From Verrucomicrobiota bacterium (lineage in GTDB: Bacteria > Verrucomicrobiota > Verrucomicrobiia > Chthoniobacterales > Chthoniobacteraceae): a DNA stretch of 64,000 nt. The notes beneath the pieces were generated by a model, which was not told the DNA's origin, did not search any database, and worked only from the letters and a program-made list of their open reading frames with translations. The stretch spans positions 1-64,000 of the forward strand of contig JAPLTE010000048.1 in NCBI GenBank assembly GCA_026398235.1. The letters are read 5' to 3'. The position numbers and the translations under genes were made by a program. Shown here in pieces: positions 1-8,601 of this stretch. How positions within the stretch are numbered: the first letter of the stretch is position 1; each line of letters opens with the position of its first letter.

Positions 1-213
1 ATCCGCGAGCTTGCGGGTGATCGCCAGCCCTTCGCACTGGTCTTCGAGCCGCCAATACGCGTCCTTGAGGATTTCCAGCGACTGGTAGTCATCCGGGTTG
101 GCCTCGGTGATCGCCTTCAATGTCTCGACCGTCTGAAGGGTTTGCTCGCGTTCCTCCGGGGTGAGATGCTCGGCAAGGGAGATGGAGATCGGGTTGTCGA
201 TGCCCGCTAGCAT
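1..213 (-). CDS. TPR-like protein, N-terminal part (runs off the window)
   Basis: The reverse strand is open from an ATG at 213 to the window edge, giving 71 residues that begin MLAGIDNPISISLAEHL. The segment is acidic and helical, with PDDYQSLEILKDAYWRLED at about residues 41-59, which has the spacing of a tetratricopeptide helix pair. The C-terminus lies outside the window, so full length and function cannot be judged. A scaffold role typical of TPR proteins is inference only. No clear ribosome binding site is visible upstream of the start. Coding quality is good and no better overlapping frame is seen. Confidence 0.6.
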   Translation of the reverse strand, partial: MLAGIDNPISISLAEHLTPEEREQTLQTVETLKAITEANPDDYQSLEILKDAYWRLEDQCEGLAITRKLAD

Positions 214-528
214 CGGCACAGCACGCGATTTTTCAAGTGTGTTTTTTTGGTTTCGCGCCTCCTGCTCGAAAAAGTCCCGGTGGCCCTCCGGTCTTTTCAC
301 CGGGGTCGCGCTCGGGTGTTTGGGAACGACTTTTCCCAGACAGAATGTGGATTCGATGCGAAACTCTATCAGACAACAATTCACCGGAAATGGGGTCCGG
401 TGCAGTGGGACGGGTATCGGGGGAGCCCGTCCCACTTAATGTACAGGCAGGCCGTTCAACGCCGCACAAGAAGTTAAAACGAATCTGGAACTCAGGAACT
501 CAGGAAAAGGCGGAGTGACTTTATTCTC

Positions 529-733
529 ACACGAAGGCACGAAGGCACGAAGGCACGAAGGCACGAAGGCACGAAGGCACGAAGGCACGAAGGCACGAAG
601 GCACGAAGGCACGAAGGCACGAAGGCACGAAGGCACGAAGGCACGAAGGCACGGCACGAAGGCACGAAGGCACGAAGGCACGAAGGCACGAAGGCACGAA
701 GGCACGAAGGCACGAAGGCACGAAGGCACGAAG
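529..733. repeat. 8-bp tandem repeat GCACGAAG, about 25 copies
   Basis: The unit GCACGAAG repeats without a break from 529 to 733, except for one shortened 5-bp unit (GCACG) near 650-655. The tract is 205 bp, which is 25 full units plus the short one; the first unit has A in place of the leading G. Because 8 is not a multiple of 3, all three frames on each strand cycle through the same short peptides, which creates artificial open frames on both strands. Slippage is the likely source. Confidence 0.95.
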
Positions 734-791
734 AAAAGAAGGGGAGGGAGGGAAAAAGCACCCATGAACCCGGAGGGTTCACGGATATTAG

Positions 792-820
792 CCGGGGGTT
801 GAGCGAAGCGATACCCCCGG
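792..820. repeat. GC-rich hairpin repeat (isolated copy)
   Basis: CCGGGGGT and ACCCCCGG arms flank a short loop containing GAGCGAAGCG. The same hairpin occurs at 30978-31006 and 31249-31277, also following an ACCCGGAGGGTT-type sequence and preceding a CACCCC/GGGGTG mini-stem. It is a dispersed intergenic palindrome family. Confidence 0.75.
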
Positions 821-1101
821 GACCCACCCACCAACGCCTCACCCCGGTAGGGGTGGCGGACAGGCAATTCGTGCGGAGGAAGCTGGAGCTTGGGAACGAG
901 GAAAAAGAGCGCTCCAAAAATACAGAAGACCTTGGGAGAAAGATGCGCCGTTCGTGCGAATCCGTGAATTCAGCATTTATAAAAGGCTGTAAAATTTTTC
1001 TGTCCCATTCCTGAGTTCCTGAGTTCCAGATTTTTTTGTCGGCAAGCGCGCCAAGGTTCCTGCTTGCTGCGCCCGGTGCGTTCGGGTTTAACCTTGAGCG
1101 C

Positions 1102-1995
1102 GTGAACCTGTCCATCCAACCGCAAATCCTCCGCACCGAGCCTTCGGCTGACTACGAACTGCTCGACAGCGGCGAGGGGGAAAAACTGGAGCGCTACGGC
1201 AAGGTGCTGTTGCGCCGGCCCGACCCGCAAGCGCTCTGGCACAAGGCCAACGCGGCCTTATGGAAGGAGGCGCACGGTGTGTTTGTGCGCGAGGGACGCG
1301 ACGGGCGGTGGAATTTCACCAAATCCGTTCCGGAAAAATGGACCATTCGTTTGAGTGAGCTCGCTTTCCATATCCGCCCGACGGCTTTCAAACACACCGG
1401 CATTTTTCCGGAGCAAGCGCCGAATTGGGCTTGGATGCGGGAGACCCTTCGGGCGGCAAAACGGGAGGTCTCCGTCTTGAATCTTTTTGGCTACACCGGC
1501 GGGGCTTCGCTTGCGTGCGCGCAGGCCGGTGCCAGGGTGTGCCATGTGGATGCCTCCAAGGCGAGCGTCGGCTGGGCCCGCGATAACGCGCAGCTCTCGG
1601 GCCTCGCAGACAAGCCGATCCGCTGGATCGTGGATGACGCGAAGGCGTTCGTCGCAAGGGAACTGCGGCGCGGCAACCGCTACGATGCGATTGTGATGGA
1701 CCCGCCCGCCTTCGGTCGCGGCCCCGAAGGGGATGTCTGGCAAATCGAGGACGATTTCGTGCCGCTGGTGGACGCCTGCAAACGGCTCTTGAGCGAGGCT
1801 CCGGTCTTCTTCGCGATCAACGGTTACGCCTCGGGTTATTCCCAACTGGCCTACCGGTATAATTTGGAGGATATGATCGAGAAATACCAGGGCGGAATTG
1901 CCTCCGGGGAACTCACGCTCCTCGAATCCAAGGGAGGCAGACTGCTGCCGTGCGGCATTTTTGCGCGCTGGAGCGCGATGCCTCCTGCTCCTTAA
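1102..1995 (+). CDS. Class I SAM-dependent methyltransferase, RlmI/RlmK-like (probable rRNA methyltransferase)
   Basis: The C-terminal two thirds has a Rossmann methyltransferase fold: motif I at NLFGYTGGASLACAQAGA, an acidic ribose-binding residue in VCHVDASKASVGWARDNA, and the catalytic DPPAFGRG loop typical of RlmI/RlmK/RlmL-family 23S rRNA methyltransferases. I prefer the GTG at 1102, giving about 297 residues. An in-frame TTG at 1036 would add 22 residues read from non-conserved intergenic sequence. It stands alone between a repeat-rich region and a convergent regulator gene. The family assignment is firm; the exact target base is not. Confidence 0.85.
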   Translation: MNLSIQPQILRTEPSADYELLDSGEGEKLERYGKVLLRRPDPQALWHKANAALWKEAHGVFVREGRDGRWNFTKSVPEKWTIRLSELAFHIRPTAFKHTGIFPEQAPNWAWMRETLRAAKREVSVLNLFGYTGGASLACAQAGARVCHVDASKASVGWARDNAQLSGLADKPIRWIVDDAKAFVARELRRGNRYDAIVMDPPAFGRGPEGDVWQIEDDFVPLVDACKRLLSEAPVFFAINGYASGYSQLAYRYNLEDMIEKYQGGIASGELTLLESKGGRLLPCGIFARWSAMPPAP

Positions 1996-2103
1996 CTTTC
2001 TGGTTGAGCGATTCGAAGCTGGGGCAGCGCGCCGCCCCAAGTGATGCCATGGGGTTTAATGCTTCGTTGCGGATGCTTTTTTGGCATCACTCTCGCTCTG
2101 GCC

Positions 2104-2568
2104 CTAAATCCCCGCGCCGTAGATCAGCGTCTCTTTGAAAACCTCTTCGCGCGTGACCGGTTCAGCCTTGAACACGGCCTCCAAAGTCGCTTCGTCCATC
2201 GCACGGGCGGCGTAATTGCGAACGTCGAGGAAGAGGCGGCGAAACCGGCAGACCGCTTCTTGCGAGCAGCATTTGTAGCCTGCAGAGGAGACGCACGCAA
2301 TGGGCGCGAGAATCCCGTCAAAATGCCGGATGACCTCCCCCATCGTGATCTGTCCCGGCGGTTTGCCCAGGCGATAGCCGCCCCGTTTGCCGGTAACGCT
2401 CACGATCCACCCTTTCTGCTTCATCTCCATCAAGATCTGCTCCAGAAATTTTTTGGGGATGTCGTTGCGCTCCGCCAGTTGCCGCGTGGAGACGAGTTGC
2501 TCCTCCCCGGCTTCCACCAGGCTAAAGAGCGCACGCAGCGCATAGTCAGTCCGGTTGGAAAGTTTCAT
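2104..2568 (-). CDS. Rrf2-family transcriptional regulator (possible Fe-S sensor)
   Basis: The 154-residue protein begins MKLSNRTDYALRALFSLVEA, the standard winged-helix N-terminus of Rrf2 proteins (IscR, NsrR, CymR). The recognition region KKFLEQILMEMKQKGWIVSVTGKRGGYRL is also typical. Cysteines at about 92, 100, 101 and 107 sit where IscR and NsrR hold their cluster ligands (IscR: 92, 98, 104), so iron-sulfur sensing is plausible. It lies 81 bp downstream of the metal ATPase on the same strand, so both may form one unit. The ligand and target genes are inference. Confidence 0.88.
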   Translation of the reverse strand: MKLSNRTDYALRALFSLVEAGEEQLVSTRQLAERNDIPKKFLEQILMEMKQKGWIVSVTGKRGGYRLGKPPGQITMGEVIRHFDGILAPIACVSSAGYKCCSQEAVCRFRRLFLDVRNYAARAMDEATLEAVFKAEPVTREEVFKETLIYGAGI

Positions 2569-2649
2569 ATTTCTACGTATCCACTAGGACGACCCATTTG
2601 TCCATCCCGCGCGTCGGACCGTGAAATACGTGAGATTTCCGCCAGGGGG

Positions 2650-5022
2650 CTAAACCTTTCCCCGGAATGCCAGCAATCGCAGCCCGTTGAGGCAGACGAG
2701 GACCGTGCTGCCTTCGTGGCCCACGACGCCAAACGGCAAGGGTAGGTGGAATCCAAGCGCCGAAATGATGAGGACCAAAATCACGGAAAGCGCGAAGATG
2801 AGGTTTTGCCAGATGACCCGACGGGCGTGGCGCGCAATGGAAATGGCAAAGGCGACGTTGTGCAGGTCGTTGCTCATCAGCACGACATCGGCGGTTTCCA
2901 TCGCCACATCGGTTCCGGCGGCTCCCATCGCAATGCCGACGTTGGCCAGGGCGAGCGCGGGCGCGTCGTTGACCCCATCCCCCACCATCGCCACCGGGCC
3001 GATCTTTTTGAGCTCTTTGATGACGCGCACTTTGTCCTCGGGCAACAAATCGGCATACACTTCGTCCACACCCGCCAGCTTGCCGATGGCTGCCGCGACG
3101 CGATGGTTGTCGCCCGTAAGCATCACCACGCGTTGGACGCCGATCGCTTTGAGCCGCGCAACCACCTCGGAGGCGCTTTTGCGCAGCACGTCGGCGATGG
3201 CGATGGCTCCCAAAATGACCCCGGTTTCACCTTGCAGTTCTCCCACCAGCACGCACGTTTTGCCTTCGTTCTGGAGTTTTTCCACTTCCTGCAGCGTCTT
3301 CTCGCATTGGGTCATGCGGAGGTTTTCAAAATAACGCGGACTACCCACCACAATCCGCCGCCCGTTGACGAGTCCGGTGGCACCGTTGCCGGAAACGGAT
3401 TGGAATTCGACGCAATGCGGCAGCGCAATGCCCCGTCGCCCGGTTTCCTCGACGATGGCACGGGCCAGCGGGTGTTCGGACTTGAATTCCACCGCCGCCG
3501 CGAGTTGGAGCAATTCCAGCGCGCCGTTCTCCGCACCGCCATTCAAATGCACGACGGTCCCGCCGACCACGGTGTCGGTGATGCGCGGTTTGCCCTCGGT
3601 GAGCGTGCCGGTCTTGTCCAGCGCGACGACGGTCACCGTGGCGGTCCGTTCCAGGTGCGCGCCGCCTTTGAAAAGCACGCCGCGCCGGGCCGCGCCGCCG
3701 ATGGCAGAGAGGATCGAGGCGGGCGTGCTGATGATGAGCGCGCACGGCGAGGCGACCACCATGACGGTCATGGCTTCCAGGAAAATTTCATGGAAGGGCC
3801 GGTGCGGTACCAGCCGGGGCAACACTTGGGCGAGCAGGGGCGGCGCAAAAATAAGCGCCAACGTAAACAAGATCACCCCGCAGGCGTACCATTGCTCGGC
3901 CTTGTCGAGGAAGCGCTGCGTTTCGGCTTTCTCGCTTTGGGCTTCCTCGACCATGCGGATGAGCTTTTCGATCGTGGAATCTTTGGCCAGTTTGGTGACG
4001 CGGATTTCCAGCCCGCCGCTCTGGTTGATCGTCCCCGCAAACACGGGGTCGCCCGTTTTTTTATGGACCGGCATCGACTCGCCCGTGACAGACGCCTGGT
4101 CAATCGCGCTGGAGCCTTCGACGATCTGGCTGTCGAGCGGGATCGCCTCGCCGGGGCGCACCAGCACGATGTCGCCCACTACGAGTTGCTCCACCGGCAG
4201 GAGAACCGTCGCGCCGTCGCGCCGGGTGAGCGCTTTTTCGGGCCGCAGCTTCATGAGCGAGTTGATCGCCTTGCGGGTGCGGTCGATGGCGTATTCCTGG
4301 AGAACGTTGGAGAGAGAGAAGAGAAAGAGGAGCGTCGCCCCTTCCAGCGGTGCGCCGACATAAGCGGCTCCGAGCGCGGCGAGCACCATCAAGAGATCGA
4401 CATCAATGGTCCACTGCCGCAGCGATTGGAAGCTCGCCAATACACCGAAGGAGCCGCCGGTGAAGTAGGCGAGGAGATAAAAAGCGTTGGAGAGCGTCGT
4501 CCCTTTGCCTGCCCACCAACCTGCCACCGTGAAAATGAGGCACAGCGCGGTGAACGCGGCTTCAACGCGGTCCATCCGCAGGCCGGTTTCCGACTCTTTT
4601 GCCGTGATCGGCGAAACATCGGCCCCCGTCGCACCCACCTTTGCGAACACCTCTTCGGGGCTCAGCAGCGCCTCGTTGTAAGTCACCGTCATCACCCCGC
4701 CAATGAAGGTTGCCGTTGCCCGCCGCACCCCGGGGATCGCTTCCGCCTTGCGTTCAAAGCGGATCGCGCACGCTTCGCAAGCCCGCCCGTGCAGCCGCAT
4801 CAGGCATTTTTCAAAATGCTCCCCCCCGTCCGGGAGCAAGCGGCTGGCCACTTCGCGGATGGTCTCGTCCGTGATGCGTGCGGGATCGTAGTCGAGCGTC
4901 AGCGATTGTTTCTCGGCATCGACCGAAGCGCGAAGCACCCCCTCGGGCACCTCAATGGGCGGAGGCGGAGAAGAGTGAAGGCACTGGGCCTCCTGCGGTT
5001 TTTCGGCGTCTTTCATGAGCAA
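2650..5022 (-). CDS. P1B-type heavy-metal-transporting ATPase, P1B-4 motif set
   Basis: This 790-residue membrane pump should export a metal cation from the cytoplasm using ATP. Motifs run in order: heavy-metal-associated-like N-terminal region with CxxC at about residues 82-85, actuator loop VTGESMP near 312, SPC in the membrane helix at about 425-427, phosphorylation site DKTGTLTEGKP at 469, hinge GDGVNDAPAL, and HEGST in the last helix near 768. SPC with HEG(S/G)T is the signature of the P1B-4 subgroup (Co, Zn, Fe efflux: CoaT, CtpD, PfeT) rather than CPC-type Zn/Cd/Cu pumps. Start at ATG 5022. The Rrf2 gene follows on the same strand. The metal cannot be fixed from sequence. Confidence 0.92.
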   Translation of the reverse strand: MLMKDAEKPQEAQCLHSSPPPPIEVPEGVLRASVDAEKQSLTLDYDPARITDETIREVASRLLPDGGEHFEKCLMRLHGRACEACAIRFERKAEAIPGVRRATATFIGGVMTVTYNEALLSPEEVFAKVGATGADVSPITAKESETGLRMDRVEAAFTALCLIFTVAGWWAGKGTTLSNAFYLLAYFTGGSFGVLASFQSLRQWTIDVDLLMVLAALGAAYVGAPLEGATLLFLFSLSNVLQEYAIDRTRKAINSLMKLRPEKALTRRDGATVLLPVEQLVVGDIVLVRPGEAIPLDSQIVEGSSAIDQASVTGESMPVHKKTGDPVFAGTINQSGGLEIRVTKLAKDSTIEKLIRMVEEAQSEKAETQRFLDKAEQWYACGVILFTLALIFAPPLLAQVLPRLVPHRPFHEIFLEAMTVMVVASPCALIISTPASILSAIGGAARRGVLFKGGAHLERTATVTVVALDKTGTLTEGKPRITDTVVGGTVVHLNGGAENGALELLQLAAAVEFKSEHPLARAIVEETGRRGIALPHCVEFQSVSGNGATGLVNGRRIVVGSPRYFENLRMTQCEKTLQEVEKLQNEGKTCVLVGELQGETGVILGAIAIADVLRKSASEVVARLKAIGVQRVVMLTGDNHRVAAAIGKLAGVDEVYADLLPEDKVRVIKELKKIGPVAMVGDGVNDAPALALANVGIAMGAAGTDVAMETADVVLMSNDLHNVAFAISIARHARRVIWQNLIFALSVILVLIISALGFHLPLPFGVVGHEGSTVLVCLNGLRLLAFRGKV

Positions 5023-5095
5023 TAAAGGTTAAGTTCGCACTTCCTATGCAAAAAACAGCCAAGAGTGGATCAGAAAACGCGGGGGGAGGGAAAAT

Positions 5096-5238
5096 GAATT
5101 CGGGAATCAGTCGCAGTAAGGGCGGAGATCCAAAAATTTAGCCGCAAAAAAGCGCAAAAGGCACAAAACTTCCGGCTGGCGCGGTGCGGTTCGTCCGGGG
5201 AGCGCAGCCGTCCCGGCTGCTGGTTTCGGCGTCCCGGG
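5096..5238 (+). repeat. 143-bp direct repeat, copy 1
   Basis: This copy matches 5418-5560 base for base over 143 bp as far as can be read by eye. It contains the dispersed motif GCCGCAAAAAAGCGCAAAAG. Weaker similarity extends about 55 bp further upstream in both copies. Confidence 0.9.
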
Positions 5239-5417
5239 AGTGCGGCGGAGGCGTTGAGCCTGCTTGACGCTTTTTGGCTGCTGAGGATGGGAAGTTCGCA
5301 TGGGCGGGACGCCCCTGCCAGCACGCGAGACGCGTGCGCTCCCCGGAGGGGAACTGTCGCATTTCCTACGCAAAAAACAGGCGGGTGTGGACCAGAAAAC
5401 GCTGGGATGGGAAAAAA

Positions 5418-5560
5418 GAATTCGGGAATCAGTCGCAGTAAGGGCGGAGATCCAAAAATTTAGCCGCAAAAAAGCGCAAAAGGCACAAAACTTCCGGCTG
5501 GCGCGGTGCGGTTCGTCCGGGGAGCGCAGCCGTCCCGGCTGCTGGTTTCGGCGTCCCGGG
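5418..5560 (+). repeat. 143-bp direct repeat, copy 2
   Basis: Second copy, offset by 322 bp from the first, ending about 105 bp before the start codon at 5665. An open frame that begins inside this repeat would extend the downstream protein, but the signal-peptide ATG at 5665 is the better start. Confidence 0.9.
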
Positions 5561-5664
5561 TTTTAAAGTTTAACACTTCCTTAACAATTTGGCATTTTCC
5601 CCCACATAAATCCTTAACAAAGAGCGGGTTTACTTCTGCCTGGATCTCTCTGCTCACCTCTCTA

Positions 5665-7230
5665 ATGAAGGCGTTCTTTTTTTTCGTTCTTTTCCTCGCT
5701 CTTCCGGCTTGGGGCGGGGAACCTGTCGCGGTTTTCGAGACCAAACCGGGCGCCTCCGTGCCTGCTCCGACGCGGGTTGACTCCTTCATCTCCGCCCGGC
5801 TGAAGCAACTGGGGCTGCCAGCGGCCAACCTCTGTTCTGACGCGGTATTTCTGCGGCGGGTGTACCTGGATCTGCTCGGCACACTCCCCACAGGCCAGGA
5901 GGCACAAGCTTTTCTCGACAGCCCGAGCCCCACCAAGCGCGCGGAATGGATCGAACGACTTTTGGCGCGCGACGAGTTCGCGGATTATTGGGGGATGAAA
6001 TGGTGCGATCTGCTGCGCGTCAAAGCGGAGTTCCCCGTCAATCTCTGGCCCAATGCTGCGCAGGCGTATGATCGTTGGATCCGCACGGCCCTCAAACAGA
6101 ACATCCCCTACTCGCAATTCGCCCGGGAACTCCTGACAGCCAATGGGAGCAATTTCCGCGTGCCGCAGGTGAATTTCTACCGCTCGGCGGGCAGCCGGGA
6201 GCCGAAGGCGATCGCGCGGGCGGTGGCGTTGACCTTCCTGGGAGAGCGCACGGACCATTGGCCCAAAGCGAAGCTGGACGGCATGGCGATTTTTTTCTCC
6301 CAGATCGGGTTCAAAGCCACCGGGGAATGGAAGGAAGAGATTGTTTCATTCAACGGAATGGGAGGAGGCCACGAGGATCCCGTACAAGCCACATTCCCGG
6401 ACGGCACGAGCGTCGAAATTTCCCCGGATCAAGATCCGCGCGAGCTGTTTGCGGATTGGCTGCTTACCTCCAAAAATTCCCCGTTTGCGCGCAATGCGGC
6501 CAACCGGGTTTGGTTTTGGCTGATGGGCCGGGGAATCATCCAGGAACCCGACGACAGCCGTCCCGACAATCCCCCCAGCAACCCGGAACTGCTCGCCTTC
6601 CTCGCCAGGGAACTGGTGGCGGCCCATTATGACCTGAAACATCTGTACCGGTTGATCCTGAACTCCAACACATATCAACGCTCCTGCATCCCTGCCACGC
6701 CCAAACCGGAGGGCGAGGCCAACTTTGCCTCCTACCCGTTGCGGCGTCTCGATGCCGAGGTGTTGATTGACGCGATCAACCAGATCACCGGGGCAAGCGA
6801 TGAATACTCGAGCATGATTCCCGAGCCGTTCACCTGGGTGCCGGTGGACAAACGCTCCATTGCCCTGCCGGACGGGAGCATCAGCAGCCCGTTTCTCGAC
6901 CTGTTCGGGCGGCCTTCGCGCGACACCGGGTTGCTGAGCGAGCGCACGAACCGATCCACGGCGGCGCAGCGTTTGCACCTGCTCAACTCCAGCCATATCC
7001 AAAAAAAAATTACGGGCAGTGCAAAATTGCGTGCGTTGATTCCTCCGGGTCGCCCGCCTGTTGAGGGGCTCGCCCCGCTTTACCTGACCGTCCTTTCCCG
7101 CTACCCCACCGAGCAGGAGGTGCAGGAAGCGAACTCGTATGCTTCGAGCAGCGAAGCCAAGGGCGAGCAAGCGTTCTTCGACCTGGCTTGGTCGCTCATC
7201 AACAGCGCGGAGTTTCTTTACCGTCATTAA
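5665..7230 (+). CDS. DUF1549/DUF1553 domain secreted protein (planctomycete-type)
   Basis: After a signal peptide (MKAFFFFVLFLALPAWGG), the protein carries the DUF1549 block (VDSFISARLKQLGL, then LRRVYLDLLGTLPT and FADYWGMKWCDLLRVK) and a DUF1553 block (FARNAANRVWFWLMGRGI, then NPELLAFLARELV and YDLKHLYRLILNSNTYQRS). These proteins abound in Planctomycetes and Verrucomicrobia and are almost always next to a DUF1501 gene, as here (4 bp downstream). Some members carry cytochrome c domains; this one does not. Biochemical function is unknown. I chose the ATG at 5665, since the open frame further upstream runs through a duplicated intergenic repeat. Length 521 residues. Confidence 0.9.
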   Translation: MKAFFFFVLFLALPAWGGEPVAVFETKPGASVPAPTRVDSFISARLKQLGLPAANLCSDAVFLRRVYLDLLGTLPTGQEAQAFLDSPSPTKRAEWIERLLARDEFADYWGMKWCDLLRVKAEFPVNLWPNAAQAYDRWIRTALKQNIPYSQFARELLTANGSNFRVPQVNFYRSAGSREPKAIARAVALTFLGERTDHWPKAKLDGMAIFFSQIGFKATGEWKEEIVSFNGMGGGHEDPVQATFPDGTSVEISPDQDPRELFADWLLTSKNSPFARNAANRVWFWLMGRGIIQEPDDSRPDNPPSNPELLAFLARELVAAHYDLKHLYRLILNSNTYQRSCIPATPKPEGEANFASYPLRRLDAEVLIDAINQITGASDEYSSMIPEPFTWVPVDKRSIALPDGSISSPFLDLFGRPSRDTGLLSERTNRSTAAQRLHLLNSSHIQKKITGSAKLRALIPPGRPPVEGLAPLYLTVLSRYPTEQEVQEANSYASSSEAKGEQAFFDLAWSLINSAEFLYRH

Positions 7231-7234
7231 AATT

Positions 7235-8590
7235 ATGAAACACGATCCTATTTCCCATATGCTTGAGCACATGGTGTCGCGTCGACAGCTTTTGCGGAGC
7301 GGATCTTTGGCTGCGGCGGGGCTCATGCTCGGCAAACATCTTGGGATGGCTTCGCAGTTGGCCACCCCTGCGCCCCCCACGGCGAAAGCAAAAGCGGTGA
7401 TCCAGATCTGGCTTTGGGGCGGGCCGTCGCACCTCGACACCTTTGACCCGAAACCGGACGCAGGCAACGATTACTGCGGGCCTTTGAACAAGCCGCTCGC
7501 GACCAATGTGGACGGGATCGTCATCAGCGAATTGATGCCGGAACTCGCCAAGCAGGCCGACAAATATTCACTCATCCGCAGCATGACGCACGGCAGCAAC
7601 GGCCACGAGACGGCGGCTTACATGGTGCAGACCGGGCATGCCGAAGGGGATCGCCTGGTTTATCCTTCCATGGGCGCGGTGGTTTCCTTGTTGAAGGGGT
7701 ATGATGGCGGGTACAAGGGCCTCGTCCCGCCCTACATCGTACTCACCGAGCCCCAGGGGCGCTTTTCCGAAGCCGGGTTCCTGGGGCCAAGTTACAAGCC
7801 GTTTGCCACGGGAGGCGACCCGAGCAAGACGCCCTTTGCCGTGCAGGGAATTGTGGCTGAGGGGATTTCCGGAAAACGCCAGGAGCAGCGGCGCAAGTTG
7901 CTGCACAACATGGACGCGCTGAGCCTTGCGATGAAACAAAACCAGGCCATGCTGGAGTTTCACCATGCCGAGGAGGGCGCCTACGACATGATCATGGGCG
8001 ATGGGGCCAAAATATTTGATGTGACTTCGGAAGGCGATAAAGTGCGGCAATGGTATGGCACCAACACCTTTGGCCAATCGTGCCTGGTGGCGCGGCGGCT
8101 CATCGAGCGCGGCGTGCGTTTTGTGACGATCAATTTCAAAGGGTGGGACAGCCACAAGCAAAACTTCCAAACGATGCGCACGAAGTTGCCGCAGTTGGAT
8201 GCCGGTCTTGCGGCGTTAATCCAGGACCTGTCCTCGCGCGGGCTGCTCGATAGCACCATCGTCTGGTGCGGTGGCGAGTTTGGCCGCACGCCCAAAGTGC
8301 AATGGGAAGAGCCTTGGGGCGGCGGTCGCGGGCATTGGGGAAGGGTTTTTTCCACCTTCATCGCCGGGGGCGGTTTCCGGGGTGGTCAGATCGTGGGGGC
8401 CTCGGACGCGCGGGGCGAGGAGGTCAAGGATCGCCCCGTTTATCCGTGGGATTTACTCGGCAGCATGTACGAACAGCTCGGGATCGACCCCGATGCCAAG
8501 TTCCCCCGGATGAGCGACGGCAATGTGCGGATCACTCAGGCCATTTCCGGGGAAATCAAGTCCGGGGGACGCCTGCGGGAAATCATGTAA
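7235..8590 (+). CDS. DUF1501 domain protein, probable Tat-exported
   Basis: The 451-residue protein starts MKHDPISHMLEHMVSRRQLL; SRRQLL followed by a hydrophobic stretch suggests twin-arginine export. The body shows DUF1501 (sulfatase/alkaline-phosphatase-like fold) motifs: WLWGGPSHLDTFDPKPDA, SLIRSMTHGSNGHETAAYMV, TINFKGWDSHKQNF, and a C-terminal EFGRTPK segment. It follows the DUF1549/1553 gene by 4 bp and precedes the PPC-domain gene by 11 bp, a recurrent secreted gene set in this phylum. Substrate and catalytic activity are unknown. Confidence 0.9.
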   Translation: MKHDPISHMLEHMVSRRQLLRSGSLAAAGLMLGKHLGMASQLATPAPPTAKAKAVIQIWLWGGPSHLDTFDPKPDAGNDYCGPLNKPLATNVDGIVISELMPELAKQADKYSLIRSMTHGSNGHETAAYMVQTGHAEGDRLVYPSMGAVVSLLKGYDGGYKGLVPPYIVLTEPQGRFSEAGFLGPSYKPFATGGDPSKTPFAVQGIVAEGISGKRQEQRRKLLHNMDALSLAMKQNQAMLEFHHAEEGAYDMIMGDGAKIFDVTSEGDKVRQWYGTNTFGQSCLVARRLIERGVRFVTINFKGWDSHKQNFQTMRTKLPQLDAGLAALIQDLSSRGLLDSTIVWCGGEFGRTPKVQWEEPWGGGRGHWGRVFSTFIAGGGFRGGQIVGASDARGEEVKDRPVYPWDLLGSMYEQLGIDPDAKFPRMSDGNVRITQAISGEIKSGGRLREIM

Positions 8591-8601
8591 GTGGTCCATT
8601 G

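Larger units (their letters stand above)
214..1101. other. Gene-poor repeat-rich interval
   Basis: No convincing gene is seen. Open frames here have poor composition or read through the 8-bp tandem repeat. The interval holds an inverted pair of the motif AATCTGGAACTCAGGA (about 481-505 and, in reverse, 1009-1033) that brackets the tandem tract, and one copy of a GC-rich hairpin family (792-820) that recurs near 31 kb. Confidence 0.6.
5023..5664. other. Gene-free interval with duplicated repeat
   Basis: No gene is seen between the metal ATPase start and the signal-peptide ATG at 5665. The interval consists mostly of two copies of one repeat plus a segment rich in GCGCTCCCCGG-type sequence. 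The stretch 5560-5660 is AT-rich and is the likely promoter zone of the downstream gene. Confidence 0.6.

Noticed and set aside
529-733. CRISPR array
   Set aside because: The repeats are contiguous 8-bp units without spacers, and no cas genes are nearby.
492-1136. Long open frames on both strands across 436-1136 with repeated RAFVPSCL or KARRHEGT units
   Set aside because: They are read from an 8-bp tandem tract, which opens all frames by periodicity. The peptides have no family features or plausible starts.
2746-5025. 759-codon forward frame opposite the metal ATPase
   Set aside because: It is the shadow of a strongly conserved P-type ATPase on the other strand, and its composition (His/Arg/Gly rich) is typical of antisense frames in high-GC DNA.
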